Shown: positions 7,871-17,877 of the stretch, in pieces
How positions within the stretch are numbered: the stretch's first letter is position 1
Layout: each line of letters opens with the position of its first letter
NCBI RefSeq assembly: GCF_034008315.1
Contig: NZ_CP125377.1
Coordinates: 5,210,501 to 5,274,500, forward strand
Direction: 5' to 3'
Origin: Pseudomonas sp. P8_241
GTDB lineage: Bacteria; Pseudomonadota; Gammaproteobacteria; Pseudomonadales; Pseudomonadaceae
DNA: 64,000 nucleotides
The notes under the pieces: generated by a model
Seen by the model: the letters and a program-made list of their open reading frames with translations, nothing else
Databases searched by the model: none
What the model was told of the DNA's origin: nothing
Translations under genes and position numbers: made by a program

Positions 7871-9546
7871 AAGCCTTCGCCGAGCTCTATGGCGAGCTTG
7901 ACGCCTCGACGTCGAACAACGCCAAGCTGGCGGCCATGCAGAATTATTTTGCTCAAGCGACACCGCAAGATGCCGCGTGGGCAGTGTACTTTCTGTCCGG
8001 CGGACGCCCTCGGCAGTTGGTGCCGGTGCGCGTTCTGCGCGAACTTGCCGTCGCGTATTCCGGCCTGTCATCGTGGCTGTTCGAAGAGAGTTATCAGGCC
8101 GTGGGCGATCTGGCGGAAACCATTTCCCTGGTATTGCCCGAATCCCCCCACAGCTCGACCGAGGGACTGGCCACATGGGTCGAGCAAAAACTGCTGCCGC
8201 TGCGCGGTGAAACCCCGCAAGTGCTCGCGCATCAGCTACCCGCGTTGTGGGCGCAACTGGACCGCCAAAGTCTGATGCTGTGCATCAAGTTGATCACCGG
8301 CAGCTTCCGCGTCGGCGTTTCCAAGTTGCTGGTGACCCGTGCGCTGGCATCCATGGCCCATCTGGACAGCAAACGCGTGGCCCAGCGGATGGTGGGATAT
8401 ACCGACCAGACCCACCGCCCCGATGCCACCAGCTACCAGAAACTGATCGCCGCCGAATCGTCCGATGAACACGCCCAGCGCGGCGGCCAGCCCTACCCTT
8501 TCTTTCTTGCCCACGCCCTGTCGCCTTCGGTTGAGCAATTCGAAGCACTGCTTGGCCCCGTTCATCACTGGCAGGCGGAATGGAAATGGGACGGCATCCG
8601 TGCCCAGGTGATCAAGCGCGACGGACGTCTGTGGATCTGGTCGCGGGGTGAAGAGCTGGTCACCGACCGTTTTCCCGAGCTCGACAGCCTGCTTCAGGAG
8701 CTGCCCGACGGCACCGTCATCGATGGCGAAATCGTTGCCTGGAAAACCGCACCGCCCGGCACCGAAGAGACGCTCGATCAGCAAACCCCGTCGGTCCTTC
8801 CGTTCGCCTTGCTGCAACAACGCATCGGTCGCAAGACGCTGGACCGCAAAATCCTCGAGGCGGTGCCGGTGGTGGTCCTTGCCTACGACTTGCTCGAATG
8901 GCAAGGCGAAGACTGGCGCAACCAGCCTCAGTCCCGACGTCGCTCGCAACTGGAGCAAGTGGTACACGCCTGCGCGCATCCGTTGTTGCGCCTTTCACCA
9001 TTAGTCAGCGGTGACAGTTGGCTTGACCTCGCTCGCCAGCGGGAAGCTTCACGCCAGCTCGGAGTCGAAGGATTGATGCTCAAATCCCGTGATGCCCTGT
9101 ATGGCGTCGGCCGGACCAAAGACATGGGCGTCTGGTGGAAATGGAAAGTCGACCCGTTCAGCGTCGATGCCGTGCTCATTTATGCGCAGCGCGGGCATGG
9201 GCGGCGCGCCAGCCTCTACAGCGATTACACCTTCGCCGTCTGGGATGGCCCCCCAGACGCCAACGAACGCTCACTGGTACCGTTTGCCAAGGCCTACTCG
9301 GGTCTGACCGACGAAGAAATCCGCCAGGTCGACAACATCGTACGCAAGACCACCGTGGAAAAGTTCGGACCGGTGAGCAGCGTTCAGCCGAGCCTGGTGT
9401 TCGAACTGGGCTTCGAAGGCATCGCCTTGTCCAGACGCCACAAGAGCGGCATCGCAGTGCGATTTCCACGCATGTTGCGCTGGCGCAAGGACAAGTCGGT
9501 CGATGAGGCTGACAGCCTGGCGACGCTGCAGGATCTGCTTGGCTAA
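7867..9546 (+). CDS. ATP-dependent DNA ligase (repair-associated)
   Basis: 559 residues. An N-terminal DNA-binding domain (about 1-200) is followed by the adenylation domain with the active-site Lys240 in EWKWDGIRAQV, later nucleotidyltransferase motifs (DGEIVAWK; EGLMLKSRD; WWKWKVDP) and a C-terminal OB domain. This belongs to the archaeal/eukaryote-like ATP ligases found in many bacteria beside the NAD ligase LigA and used in DNA-damage tolerance. The expected next gene, the helicase, is displaced about 5 kb downstream by a transporter operon. Confidence 0.93.
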   Translation: MKAFAELYGELDASTSNNAKLAAMQNYFAQATPQDAAWAVYFLSGGRPRQLVPVRVLRELAVAYSGLSSWLFEESYQAVGDLAETISLVLPESPHSSTEGLATWVEQKLLPLRGETPQVLAHQLPALWAQLDRQSLMLCIKLITGSFRVGVSKLLVTRALASMAHLDSKRVAQRMVGYTDQTHRPDATSYQKLIAAESSDEHAQRGGQPYPFFLAHALSPSVEQFEALLGPVHHWQAEWKWDGIRAQVIKRDGRLWIWSRGEELVTDRFPELDSLLQELPDGTVIDGEIVAWKTAPPGTEETLDQQTPSVLPFALLQQRIGRKTLDRKILEAVPVVVLAYDLLEWQGEDWRNQPQSRRRSQLEQVVHACAHPLLRLSPLVSGDSWLDLARQREASRQLGVEGLMLKSRDALYGVGRTKDMGVWWKWKVDPFSVDAVLIYAQRGHGRRASLYSDYTFAVWDGPPDANERSLVPFAKAYSGLTDEEIRQVDNIVRKTTVEKFGPVSSVQPSLVFELGFEGIALSRRHKSGIAVRFPRMLRWRKDKSVDEADSLATLQDLLG

Positions 9547-9771
9547 GGCCCCCGGCCAACTTCTGACCTGATTCTTTTCGGGCCGATCTGGTGCGCCCAT
9601 TTCCCTGCGCCCGTTTTCGTGCATAAATCGTGCTCCGGCCGTTCGTCGAGCACCTTTTAAAACGCTTGTTCGCCACTCTGGTTCGGAAATTGCTACTTTC
9701 TAACGTCTTACGCTTTCCAGTAACAATAATTCTGCGCCACAAGCGCTCATATTGGTTTTAGGGATTGAATA

Positions 9772-10554
9772 ATGAAAAAAGCAATGCTGACCCTTTCTGC
9801 ACTGGCGTTGTGCGTGGCTGCGGGCTCCGCCCTGGCGAAGGAATACAAGGAATTGCGTTTCGGCGTTGACCCTTCGTACGCACCGTTCGAGTCGAAAGCG
9901 GCCGACGGCAACCTGGTCGGCTTCGACGTCGATCTGGGGAACGCAATCTGCGCCGAGTTGAAGGTCAAGTGCAAATGGGTTGAAAGCGATTTTGACGGCA
10001 TGATTCCGGGCCTCAAAGCCAACAAATTCGACGGTGTGATCTCGTCGATGACCGTGACCCCGGCCCGCGAAAAAGTCATCGACTTCTCCAGCGAGCTGTT
10101 CTCCGGCCCAACCGCCTACGTGGCCAAGAAAGGTTCGGGCATCACCGCCGACGTCGCGTCGCTGAAGGGCAAGACGGTCGGCTATGAACAAGGCACCATC
10201 CAGGAAGCCTACGCCAAAGCCGTTCTCGACAAGGCTGGGGTGAAAACCCAGGCCTATCAGAACCAGGACCAGGTGTATTCCGACCTGACGTCCGGCCGTC
10301 TCGACGCCGGGATCCAGGACATGCTGCAAGCCGAACTGGGCTTTTTGAAGTCGCCTAAAGGCGCTGACTACGAAATCACCCAGCCCGTCGACAGCGAACT
10401 GCTGCCTGCCAAAACTGCCGTTGGTATTAAGAAAGGTAACACCGAGCTGAAAGCACTTTTGGATAAAGGTATCAAAGCGTTACACGATGATGGCACCTAC
10501 GCCACCATTCAGAAGAAACACTTTGGCGATCTGAATCTGTACAGCGGCAAGTAA
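9772..10554 (+). CDS. Polar amino-acid ABC transporter, periplasmic binding protein (HisJ/ArgT/AotJ type)
   Basis: 260 residues with a Sec signal peptide cut after ALA (about residue 22). The mature protein is a family-3 solute-binding protein (LRFGVDPSYAPFESK at the N-terminus, GFDVDLGNAIC, SSMTVTPAREKVIDFS), as in lysine/arginine/ornithine/histidine receptors. It is first in an operon ordered binding protein, two permeases, AstE-like hydrolase, ATPase, as in the P. aeruginosa aotJQMOP arginine system, but no argR follows. Ligand: probably a basic amino acid or derivative, inferred from family and context. Confidence 0.9.
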   Translation: MKKAMLTLSALALCVAAGSALAKEYKELRFGVDPSYAPFESKAADGNLVGFDVDLGNAICAELKVKCKWVESDFDGMIPGLKANKFDGVISSMTVTPAREKVIDFSSELFSGPTAYVAKKGSGITADVASLKGKTVGYEQGTIQEAYAKAVLDKAGVKTQAYQNQDQVYSDLTSGRLDAGIQDMLQAELGFLKSPKGADYEITQPVDSELLPAKTAVGIKKGNTELKALLDKGIKALHDDGTYATIQKKHFGDLNLYSGK

Positions 10555-10559
10555 TGCCC

Positions 10560-10588
10560 GGCGCCCATCTCGCGATGGGCGCTTTTTT
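10560..10588 (+). terminator. Intra-operon rho-independent terminator after the binding-protein gene
   Basis: GCGCCCAT CTCG CGATGGGCGC followed by six T. It lies between the binding-protein gene and the first permease gene and is likely a partial terminator that makes the receptor more abundant than the membrane parts. Confidence 0.85.
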
Positions 10589-10610
10589 CATCCGATCAGG
10601 TTGCTGATTT

Positions 10611-11339
10611 ATGTTCGAAAACCTCTTACAAAATCTGGGGCTCTCCGCCTTCAGCCTCCAGGGCTTCGGTCCATTGCTGTTGGAAGGCACCTGGATGACC
10701 ATCAAATTGTCGGCGATGTCGCTGCTGGTGGCCGTATTGCTCGGCCTGTTGGGCGCCAGTGCCAAACTGTCGAAAGTCAAATTGCTGCGCCTGCCTGCCC
10801 AGTGCTACACCACGCTGATTCGCGGCGTACCGGACCTGGTCCTGATGCTGCTGATCTTCTACAGCCTGCAAACCTGGCTGACCTCGTTCACCGACTACAT
10901 GGAATGGGAATACATCGAGATCAACCCGTTCAGCGCCGGGGTCATCACCCTGGGCTTTATCTACGGCGCCTACTTCACCGAAACGTTTCGCGGCGCAATC
11001 CTTGCCGTCCCGCGGGGCCAGGTCGAAGCCGCCACAGCCTACGGCCTCAAGCGCGGCCAGCGATTCTGGATCGTGGTCTTCCCGCAGATGATGCGTTTCG
11101 CCCTGCCGGGCATCGGCAACAACTGGATGGTGATGCTCAAGGCCACTGCGCTGGTATCGATCATCGGTCTGGCCGATCTGGTCAAAGCTGCACAGGACGC
11201 GGGCAAAAGCACCTACCAGCTGTTTTATTTCCTGGTGCTTGCCGCACTGATCTATCTATTGATCACCAGCGCCTCGAACTTCATCCTGCGCTGGCTTGAA
11301 CGTCGCTACTCCGCCGGAACCCGGGAGGCCGTACGATGA
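10611..11339 (+). CDS. Amino-acid ABC transporter permease (HisQ/AotQ type)
   Basis: 242 residues with several hydrophobic membrane segments. The EAA loop that contacts the ATPase is visible as RGQVEAATAYGLKRGQRFW (about residues 142-160). It is the first of two inner-membrane permeases forming a heterodimeric channel. Its last codons overlap the start of the next permease gene by 4 bases, implying coupled translation. Confidence 0.9.
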   Translation: MFENLLQNLGLSAFSLQGFGPLLLEGTWMTIKLSAMSLLVAVLLGLLGASAKLSKVKLLRLPAQCYTTLIRGVPDLVLMLLIFYSLQTWLTSFTDYMEWEYIEINPFSAGVITLGFIYGAYFTETFRGAILAVPRGQVEAATAYGLKRGQRFWIVVFPQMMRFALPGIGNNWMVMLKATALVSIIGLADLVKAAQDAGKSTYQLFYFLVLAALIYLLITSASNFILRWLERRYSAGTREAVR

Positions 11340-12046
11340 TCGAGCTTCTTCAGGAATACTGGCGCCCCTTCCTATATAGCGACGGTAACAACATCACCGG
11401 TCTGGCCATGACGATGTGGCTCCTGAGCGCATCGATTTTCATTGGCTTTCTGGTGTCGATCCCGCTGTCCATCGCGCGAGTGTCGCCGCACCGCTACATC
11501 CGCTGGCCTGTGCAGTTCTACACCTACCTGTTCCGTGGTACGCCTTTGTATATCCAGCTGTTGATCTGCTACACCGGGATCTACAGCCTGGCGGCGATTC
11601 GCGCACAGCCGGTACTCGATGCGTTTTTTCGCGATGCGATGAATTGCACGATACTGGCCTTCGCCCTCAACACCTGCGCCTACACCACGGAGATTTTCGC
11701 CGGGGCCATTCGCAGCATGAACCATGGTGAAGTCGAAGCTGCCAAGGCGTATGGTCTGACTGGCTGGAAGCTGTATGCCTACGTGATCATGCCCTCAGCC
11801 CTGCGTCGCTCGCTGCCGTACTACAGCAACGAAGTGATCCTGATGCTGCACTCGACCACCGTGGCCTTCACCGCGACGATCCCCGACGTGCTCAAAGTGG
11901 CTCGGGACGCCAACTCAGCGACATTCCTGACCTTCCAGTCGTTCGGTATCGCTGCGCTGATCTACCTGACCATCACCTTCGCGCTGGTCGGCCTGTTTCG
12001 TCTCGCCGAACGCCGCTGGCTGGCCTTCCTCGGGCCGACCCACTAG
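11336..12046 (+). CDS. Amino-acid ABC transporter permease (HisM/AotM type)
   Basis: 236 residues with several membrane segments and an EAA loop NHGEVEAAKAYGLTGWKLY. It pairs with the preceding permease. The sequence resembles HisM-class subunits (YLFRGTPLYIQLLICYTGIY at about residues 62-81). It is followed 12 bases later by the AstE-like gene. Confidence 0.9.
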   Translation: MIELLQEYWRPFLYSDGNNITGLAMTMWLLSASIFIGFLVSIPLSIARVSPHRYIRWPVQFYTYLFRGTPLYIQLLICYTGIYSLAAIRAQPVLDAFFRDAMNCTILAFALNTCAYTTEIFAGAIRSMNHGEVEAAKAYGLTGWKLYAYVIMPSALRRSLPYYSNEVILMLHSTTVAFTATIPDVLKVARDANSATFLTFQSFGIAALIYLTITFALVGLFRLAERRWLAFLGPTH

Positions 12047-12058
12047 GACAATCTACAA

Positions 12059-13177
12059 ATGCGCCACCAGATTCATGACCTGCTGGCCCCGCTACCGGGG
12101 ACCGCACGACAGATCCACAGCTTCCACTTCGGCCCGCAACCGAGCAACCGCAAGATCTACATCCAGGCGTCCCTTCACGCCGACGAGATGCCCGGCATGC
12201 TGGTCGCCTGGCACCTCAAGCAACGCCTGGCAGAGCTGGAAGCCGCCGGCCGCCTGCGCAGTGAAATCGTGCTGGTACCCATCGCCAATCCGGTCGGGCT
12301 GGAACAGGTGCTGATGGATGTGCCGCTCGGCCGCTACGAGTTGGAAAGCGGTCAGAACTTCAACCGCTGGTTTGTCGACCTCAGTGAAGAAGTCGGCAAC
12401 GAGATCGAGGGCAAACTCAGCGACGATCCACAGCACAACCTGCAACTGATCCGCAGCAGCCTGCGCGATGCGCTGACCCGGCAGACCGCCGAAACCCAAC
12501 TTCAATCCCAGCGTCTGACCCTCCAACGACTGGCCTGCGATGCCGATATGGTGCTGGACCTGCATTGCGATTTCGAAGCGGTGGCGCACCTGTACACCAC
12601 GCCGCAAGCCTGGCCGCAGGTCGAGCCGCTGGCCCGCTACATCGGGGCTGAAGCCAGCTTGTTGGCCACCGATTCCGGGGGCCAGTCGTTCGACGAATGT
12701 TTCACCCTGCTCTGGTGGCAGTTACAAGAGCGCTTCGGCGAGCAGTTCGAGATCCCGGCGGGCAGCTTTTCGGTGACCGTCGAACTGCGCGGCCAGGGTG
12801 ACGTCAATCATCCGCTGGCCAGCCTCGATTGCCAGGCATTGATCGACTACCTGGTCCATTTTGGCGCCATTGCCGGTGAGCCCGCGCCCTTGCCCGGACT
12901 GCCTTATCCGGCAACGCCGCTGGCCGGTGTCGAGCCGGTGGCCACCCCCGTGGGTGGACTGCTGGTGTTCACTGCGCTGCCGGGTGAATACCTGAAAGCA
13001 GGGCAATTGATCGCCGAAATCATTGACCCGATCAATGATCGGGTCACTCCCGTTCATTGCTCCGCCACCGGGCTGATGTACGCCCGCTCGCTGCGCCGCA
13101 TGGCCACCGCCGGCATGGTGATCGCCCATGTCGCAGGCGCTGAAGCCTATCGCAGCGGCTACTTACTTTCGCCTTGA
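12059..13177 (+). CDS. AstE/aspartoacylase-like M14 metallohydrolase (AotO-like)
   Basis: 372 residues, cytoplasmic. Zinc-binding residues are visible in SLHADEMPG (H..E) near residue 40 and in DLHCDFEAV (about 165-173), as in succinylglutamate desuccinylase and aspartoacylase. It lies inside a basic-amino-acid transporter operon, at the position of aotO in the P. aeruginosa arginine transport operon. This suggests the transporter brings in an acylated or amide-linked amino acid that this enzyme opens. The substrate is not known. Confidence 0.85.
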   Translation: MRHQIHDLLAPLPGTARQIHSFHFGPQPSNRKIYIQASLHADEMPGMLVAWHLKQRLAELEAAGRLRSEIVLVPIANPVGLEQVLMDVPLGRYELESGQNFNRWFVDLSEEVGNEIEGKLSDDPQHNLQLIRSSLRDALTRQTAETQLQSQRLTLQRLACDADMVLDLHCDFEAVAHLYTTPQAWPQVEPLARYIGAEASLLATDSGGQSFDECFTLLWWQLQERFGEQFEIPAGSFSVTVELRGQGDVNHPLASLDCQALIDYLVHFGAIAGEPAPLPGLPYPATPLAGVEPVATPVGGLLVFTALPGEYLKAGQLIAEIIDPINDRVTPVHCSATGLMYARSLRRMATAGMVIAHVAGAEAYRSGYLLSP

Positions 13178-13190
13178 GGATGCATGCCCC

Positions 13191-13955
13191 ATGTACAAAT
13201 TGACCATCGAAGGCCTGCATAAAAGCTACGGCGATCATGAAGTCCTCAAAGGTGTTTCGCTCAAGGCCAAGACCGGCGACGTCATCAGCCTGATCGGCGC
13301 CAGCGGTTCGGGCAAAAGCACCTTTTTGCGCTGCATCAACTTTCTGGAACAACCCAACGAGGGCGCCATGAGCCTCGACGGACAGAACGTGCGCATGATC
13401 AAGGATCGCCACGGCATGCATGTGGCTGACGCCGATGAACTGCAACGGATCCGCACCCGGCTGGCCATGGTGTTTCAGCATTTCAACCTGTGGAGCCACA
13501 TGACGGTGCTGGAAAACATCACCATGGCCCCGCGCCGGGTGCTGGGCTGCGACAAGAAAGAAGCGGAGGATCGCGCCCGGCGGTACCTCGACAAGGTAGG
13601 CCTGGCCTCCCGCGTGGCTGACCAATACCCGGCATTCCTGTCCGGCGGTCAGCAGCAGCGGGTCGCCATCGCCCGCGCATTGGCCATGGAGCCGGAGGTC
13701 ATGCTGTTTGACGAACCGACCTCAGCGCTGGATCCGGAGCTGGTGGGTGAAGTGCTGAAGGTGATTCAGGGGCTGGCCGAAGAAGGCCGAACCATGATCA
13801 TGGTGACCCACGAAATGAGCTTCGCCCGTAAAGTATCGAGCCAGGTGCTGTTTCTGCATCAGGGGCTGGTGGAGGAAGAGGGCGCGCCGGAAGACGTGCT
13901 GGGCAATCCGAAGAGTGAGCGGTTGAAGCAGTTCCTCAGTGGCAACCTGAAATAA
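13191..13955 (+). CDS. Amino-acid ABC transporter ATP-binding protein (HisP/AotP type)
   Basis: 254 residues from ATG 13191 (an upstream in-frame start at 13128 overlaps the preceding gene). Walker A GASGSGKS, signature LSGGQQQR, Walker [13 protein letters not shown] and the switch His in MVTHEM are all present. It couples ATP hydrolysis to the permease pair upstream. It is the last gene of the operon; a hairpin follows. Confidence 0.93.
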   Translation: MYKLTIEGLHKSYGDHEVLKGVSLKAKTGDVISLIGASGSGKSTFLRCINFLEQPNEGAMSLDGQNVRMIKDRHGMHVADADELQRIRTRLAMVFQHFNLWSHMTVLENITMAPRRVLGCDKKEAEDRARRYLDKVGLASRVADQYPAFLSGGQQQRVAIARALAMEPEVMLFDEPTSALDPELVGEVLKVIQGLAEEGRTMIMVTHEMSFARKVSSQVLFLHQGLVEEEGAPEDVLGNPKSERLKQFLSGNLK

Positions 13956-13971
13956 CCACAGACGGATCGGA

Positions 13972-13996
13972 GGGTAGCCCGCCAGTCCGGCTACCC
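13972..13996. terminator. Hairpin between convergent genes
   Basis: GGGTAGCC and GGCTACCC form an 8-bp stem around a loop of about 9 bases, with no T tract. It lies between the ATPase gene and the convergent orphan gene and may end transcription. Confidence 0.45.
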
Positions 13997-14009
13997 CGTT
14001 CGACTCGGA

Positions 14010-14390
14010 TCAGGCGAGGGCGTGGTATTCCAGCCTGAAGGTGCCGTTTTCCACCTCCAGCCCATCTGCATCCATCCCGCTGAAGCTTCCGGCAAACTGT
14101 GCATCGCCCCCGACCGTCAGTTCAAGCGAGCCTCGATGAACATCCGATTCGGAATTACCCGTCACGTGGAAGATCATCGGTGACCGCTCACTGAGCCCCA
14201 AACTGTAACGGCCGCTCGCAATAGCCAACGGCAAATAAACGTAAAACTCTTTTCCCTGACCATTGCTGGCAATAATGCAGTGCAGGCCCGACCGCTCAAA
14301 GTATTCGAGCCCGTCTGTCACTCGAAACTCCAGAACCCCGCCAGTTGTCTTTATATCCGCACTCAAGCTTCCTGCTCGATTCAAAGCCAT
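14010..14390 (-). CDS. Unknown protein, 126 residues
   Basis: The preferred start is ATG 14390, with AAAGGA 9 bases upstream (MALNRAGSLSADIKTTG); an open frame extends to 14513 without a good site. The protein has no signal peptide and no cysteine cluster. It is rich in alternating hydrophobic and polar residues (LEFRVTDGLEYFERSG; GSLELTVGGDAQFAGSFSG), suggesting an all-beta fold. I do not recognise the family. It sits with the transporter operon inside the split DNA-repair cluster and may have arrived with it. Confidence 0.6.
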   Translation of the reverse strand: MALNRAGSLSADIKTTGGVLEFRVTDGLEYFERSGLHCIIASNGQGKEFYVYLPLAIASGRYSLGLSERSPMIFHVTGNSESDVHRGSLELTVGGDAQFAGSFSGMDADGLEVENGTFRLEYHALA

Positions 14391-14633
14391 CCGAATTTTC
14401 CTTTCAAGTTTATGGAATAAATGCTGCCCAAAAGCCCCTTCAATGAGGCCTCGGCCGTGCAAGGGTGCGATAAAAACACGGCTCGTCCGTCCATAGGTGT
14501 CAATAACTGACACAGTTTTTTCCGAATATGAAATACACCGGGTTGGAGTCGGACGTTCGTGACTCGCGTTTGATTAAACCTTCGGCATTGCACTGTGGTC
14601 ATTGAAAGGAGCCTATCAGAGCCTGTCGTCCGA

Positions 14634-17123
14634 ATGGGAACGCCCGCCGACTTTGCAAAACGCTGGTTCACCACTCGCGGCTGGATTCCGTTCGCTTTTC
14701 AGAAACAGGTTTGGACAGCCGTCGAAAAAGGCCACTGCGGATTGCTGCACGCCAGCACCGGAGCCGGCAAGACCTATGCGATCTGGTTTGGCGCGCTCAA
14801 TCGATTTGCCCGCCCCCTCCCGCCTGCTGAAACGACACGCAAGCGCAATCCTGCCAGCGCCCCCTTGACCGTGCTGTGGATCACCCCGATGCGCGCCCTC
14901 GCCGCTGACACCGCCCGAGCCCTGGAAGCGCCGCTGCTCGACTTGCAGATTCCGTGGAGCGTCGGCCTGCGCACGGGCGATACCAGCAATAGCGAACGGG
15001 CACGCCAGACTCGGCGCCTGCCTACCACGCTGATTACCACGCCGGAAAGCCTCACCCTGATGCTTGCCCGAGCCGATGCGCAATCAGCACTCTCAACCTT
15101 GCGCATGGTGGTGGTCGACGAATGGCACGAATTGCTCGGCAACAAGCGCGGCGTGCAATTGCAACTGGCTCTGGCGCGTTTACGCCGCTGGCACCCCGAG
15201 CTGATCGTCTGGGGTGTTTCCGCAACGCTGGGCAATCAGGTTCATGCCGAACAGGTCTTGATCCCACAGGGACGAGGCATCAGCATTCAGGGTCAGACCG
15301 GTAAAAAACTGCTGATCGACACGTTGCTGCCTCCCACGAGCGAGCGGTTCCCGTGGGCCGGACACATCGGGCTGAAGATGTTGCCGCAGGTCGCGGCGCA
15401 ATTGGACTGCAGCGCCAGCAGCCTCGTATTCACCAATACACGCGCCCAATCGGAAATCTGGTACCAGGCCTTGCTCGATGCCAGACCGAAATGGGCAGGG
15501 TTGATTGCGCTGCATCACAGTTCGTTGTCCCGTGAAACCCGTAACTGGGTTGAGCGGGCACTCAAGGAGGGGCGCCTCAAAGTGGTCGTCTGCACGTCCA
15601 GCCTGGATCTGGGTGTGGATTTCCTGCCGGTGGAGCGGGTGCTGCAAATTGGTTCGGCAAAAGGCGTGGCGCGCCTGATGCAGCGTGCCGGCCGTTCCGG
15701 TCATGCGCCAGGGCGCGTGTCGCGAGTCACACTGGTACCGACCCATAATCTTGAACTGATCGAAGCCGCTGCCGCTCAGGATGCGGTGGCGCAACGTCGC
15801 ATCGAACCGCGAGAGTCTCCCGATAAACCTCTGGATGTATTGGTTCAACATTTGGTCAGCATGGCATTGGGAGGGGGATTTGATCCCGATGAGCTGTACG
15901 AAGAAGTACGTGGAGCCTGGGCCTATCGCGACCTCAGTCCGGCGGACTGGACGTGGGCATTGGCTTTCGTACGCCACGGCGGGCTTTCTCTGACGGCCTA
16001 TCCGGATTACCGCCGTGTCGAACCCGACGAACAGGGCGTTTGGCGTGTACCTGATGCGCGACTGGCCCGCCGTCATCGCATGAGCATCGGCACCATCGTC
16101 AGTGATGCAAGCATTCAATTGAAATTCTGGAGCAAGGGTGGCGGTGGCAAGCAACTGGGCAGTGTCGAAGAAGGCTTTATCGCACGCCTCAAGCCCGGCG
16201 ACGGCTTTCTGTTCGCAGGTCGTTTGCTGGAGCTGGTCCGGGTGGAAAACATGACTGCATACGTCAAGCGCAGCACACTGAAAAAAGCCGCTGTGCCCCG
16301 CTGGAATGGTGGGCGCATGCCTCTTTCCAACGAGCTGGCCAATGCCGTGGTTGCGCGGTTCAGCGCTGCGGCACAAGGCACATTTACCGGCCCGGAAATG
16401 CGGGCATTGCGACCGCTGATAGCCGTGCAACAACGTTGGTCCGGATTGCCAACCGAACACAGTCTGCTGGCCGAAACGCTGAAATCTCGCGAAGGCTGGC
16501 ATCTTTTCCTTTATCCCTTCGCTGGCCGTCAGGTGCATTTGGGGTTGGCGAGCCTGTTGGCGTGGCGAGTCAGCCAGCGGCAATCGGTGACATTTTCCAT
16601 CGCCGTCAATGATTACGGGCTGGAGTTGCTGAGCGCGACTTATGTGAATTGGCCCGCACAGCTGAATCGTGATTTGTTTAGCCCTGCACATTTGCTCGAT
16701 GACGTGCTCGCCAGCCTCAATGCAGGTGAGTTGGCGTTACGCCGCTTTCGGGAAATCGCGAGAATTGCCGGACTGGTGTTCGCAGGGTACCCGGGTGCCC
16801 CCAAAAGCACTCGCCAGGTTCAGGCTTCGAGCGGCTTGTTCTTTGAAGTGTTCAAACAATACGACGCGCAGAATCTATTACTGGCTCAAGCCGGGGAAGA
16901 AGTCTTGCGTGAGGAACTGGATATCAGGCGTCTGGAGAGGACGCTGGAGCATATCAATCGATTGCGGCTCGACCTGCACTCGATCAAACGTCCTACGCCC
17001 CTGGGGTTCCCATTGCTGGTGGAGCGCATGCGCGAAAGCATGAGTTCGGAAAAACTCGCCGACCGGATCAGGCGCATGGTCAGCGATCTGGAAAAAACCG
17101 CCGAATCGGGGGAAGTCCGATGA
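14634..17123 (+). CDS. Ligase-associated Lhr-type DEXH helicase
   Basis: 829 residues from ATG 14634. The open frame reaches GTG 14595, and the AAGGAG at 14606-14611 is poorly spaced for either start, so the start is uncertain. Walker A ASTGAGKT (40-47), the DEWH box (162-165) and the later [13 protein letters not shown] and QRAGRSGH motifs define a superfamily-2 helicase of the Lhr type, followed by the long Lhr-specific C-terminal region. It belongs with the exonuclease, ligase and PdeM. Its stop overlaps the PdeM start by 4 bases. Confidence 0.9.
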   Translation: MGTPADFAKRWFTTRGWIPFAFQKQVWTAVEKGHCGLLHASTGAGKTYAIWFGALNRFARPLPPAETTRKRNPASAPLTVLWITPMRALAADTARALEAPLLDLQIPWSVGLRTGDTSNSERARQTRRLPTTLITTPESLTLMLARADAQSALSTLRMVVVDEWHELLGNKRGVQLQLALARLRRWHPELIVWGVSATLGNQVHAEQVLIPQGRGISIQGQTGKKLLIDTLLPPTSERFPWAGHIGLKMLPQVAAQLDCSASSLVFTNTRAQSEIWYQALLDARPKWAGLIALHHSSLSRETRNWVERALKEGRLKVVVCTSSLDLGVDFLPVERVLQIGSAKGVARLMQRAGRSGHAPGRVSRVTLVPTHNLELIEAAAAQDAVAQRRIEPRESPDKPLDVLVQHLVSMALGGGFDPDELYEEVRGAWAYRDLSPADWTWALAFVRHGGLSLTAYPDYRRVEPDEQGVWRVPDARLARRHRMSIGTIVSDASIQLKFWSKGGGGKQLGSVEEGFIARLKPGDGFLFAGRLLELVRVENMTAYVKRSTLKKAAVPRWNGGRMPLSNELANAVVARFSAAAQGTFTGPEMRALRPLIAVQQRWSGLPTEHSLLAETLKSREGWHLFLYPFAGRQVHLGLASLLAWRVSQRQSVTFSIAVNDYGLELLSATYVNWPAQLNRDLFSPAHLLDDVLASLNAGELALRRFREIARIAGLVFAGYPGAPKSTRQVQASSGLFFEVFKQYDAQNLLLAQAGEEVLREELDIRRLERTLEHINRLRLDLHSIKRPTPLGFPLLVERMRESMSSEKLADRIRRMVSDLEKTAESGEVR

Positions 17124-17806
17124 GCACGCCCTATCCGGTTCAACTCGCAGGTGAAGAACTCTGGTTGTTGCCGGAAAGGGCGATTTACTGGCCGGAACGG
17201 CAGACGCTATTGATTGCCGACGTGCATTTTGGCAAAGCGGCTGCGTACCGAAGGCTCGGCCAACCGGTGCCTCGAGGCACCACATCGCAAAACATTGCGG
17301 TGCTGGATGCAATACTGGAGGCCCTGCCCTGCCGGCAGCTGATTTTCCTCGGCGACTTTCTCCACGGGCCAGGTTCCCATGCAACAGCCACGCTTGAAGC
17401 ATTGGCCCAATGGCGAGCACGACAGGCTGACTTACCCATGACCCTGATACGTGGCAACCACGATAAACGCGCAGGCGATCCACCCGCCTCGCTGAACATT
17501 CGTGTGATACCCGAGCCCATGTTGCTCGGGCCTTTCTCGCTGCAGCATGAACCGATCCCGCACCCGGACCGCCATGTGTTGGCCGGCCATGTACACCCGG
17601 TTTATCGGCTCAATGGTCGAGGTCGGCAAAGCCTGCGGCTCGCGTGCTTCAGACTCGGTGTCGAGGTCAGCCTGTTACCTGCCTTCGGTGCATTTACCGG
17701 CGGCTATCAGGTCGAGCAGGACGACGACAGCAGGATCTTCGTCATTGGCGCCAATGAAATCTGGCCTGTCATTTTGCAGGAGCGAGCTTGCTCGCGAAAA
17801 ACGTGA
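17120..17806 (+). CDS. pdeM: Ligase-associated metallophosphoesterase PdeM
   Basis: 228 residues. Calcineurin-type metal motifs are present: DVHFGK (34-39), GDFLHG (79-84), RGNHDK (111-116) and a C-terminal GHVHP. The family member studied as PdeM is a predicted endonuclease or phosphodiesterase of the Lhr-ligase repair set. It is translationally coupled to the helicase. The last 10 codons (from residue 219, [10 protein letters not shown]) are encoded by the first arm of a REP element, so the native end was probably altered by REP insertion. Confidence 0.9.
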   Translation: MSTPYPVQLAGEELWLLPERAIYWPERQTLLIADVHFGKAAAYRRLGQPVPRGTTSQNIAVLDAILEALPCRQLIFLGDFLHGPGSHATATLEALAQWRARQADLPMTLIRGNHDKRAGDPPASLNIRVIPEPMLLGPFSLQHEPIPHPDRHVLAGHVHPVYRLNGRGRQSLRLACFRLGVEVSLLPAFGAFTGGYQVEQDDDSRIFVIGANEIWPVILQERACSRKT

Positions 17807-17869
17807 ATGAAGACGCGTTGCCATTCAATTCATCATCGGAGCGCCGTGCGGCACAGGTTCGCTCCTGCA
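17775..17869. repeat. REP pair overlapping the 3' end of pdeM
   Basis: TGCAGGAGCGAGCTTGCTCG begins 32 bases before the pdeM stop; a diverged inverted copy ends at CGCTCCTGCA. The first arm is translated as the C-terminus of PdeM. Confidence 0.8.
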
Positions 17870-17877
17870 TAACCCTG

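Noticed and set aside
6806..8176. 456-codon open frame on the minus strand
   Set aside because: Antisense to the exonuclease and ligase genes; no domain, no ribosome-binding site.
9547..9771. ArgR-type operator before the amino-acid transporter operon
   Set aside because: I looked for TGTCGC-type half-sites and found only a weak TGTTCGC; not enough to support a site.
15180..16691. 503-codon open frame on the minus strand
   Set aside because: It lies fully antisense to the helicase gene, has no recognisable domain and is a high-GC shadow.
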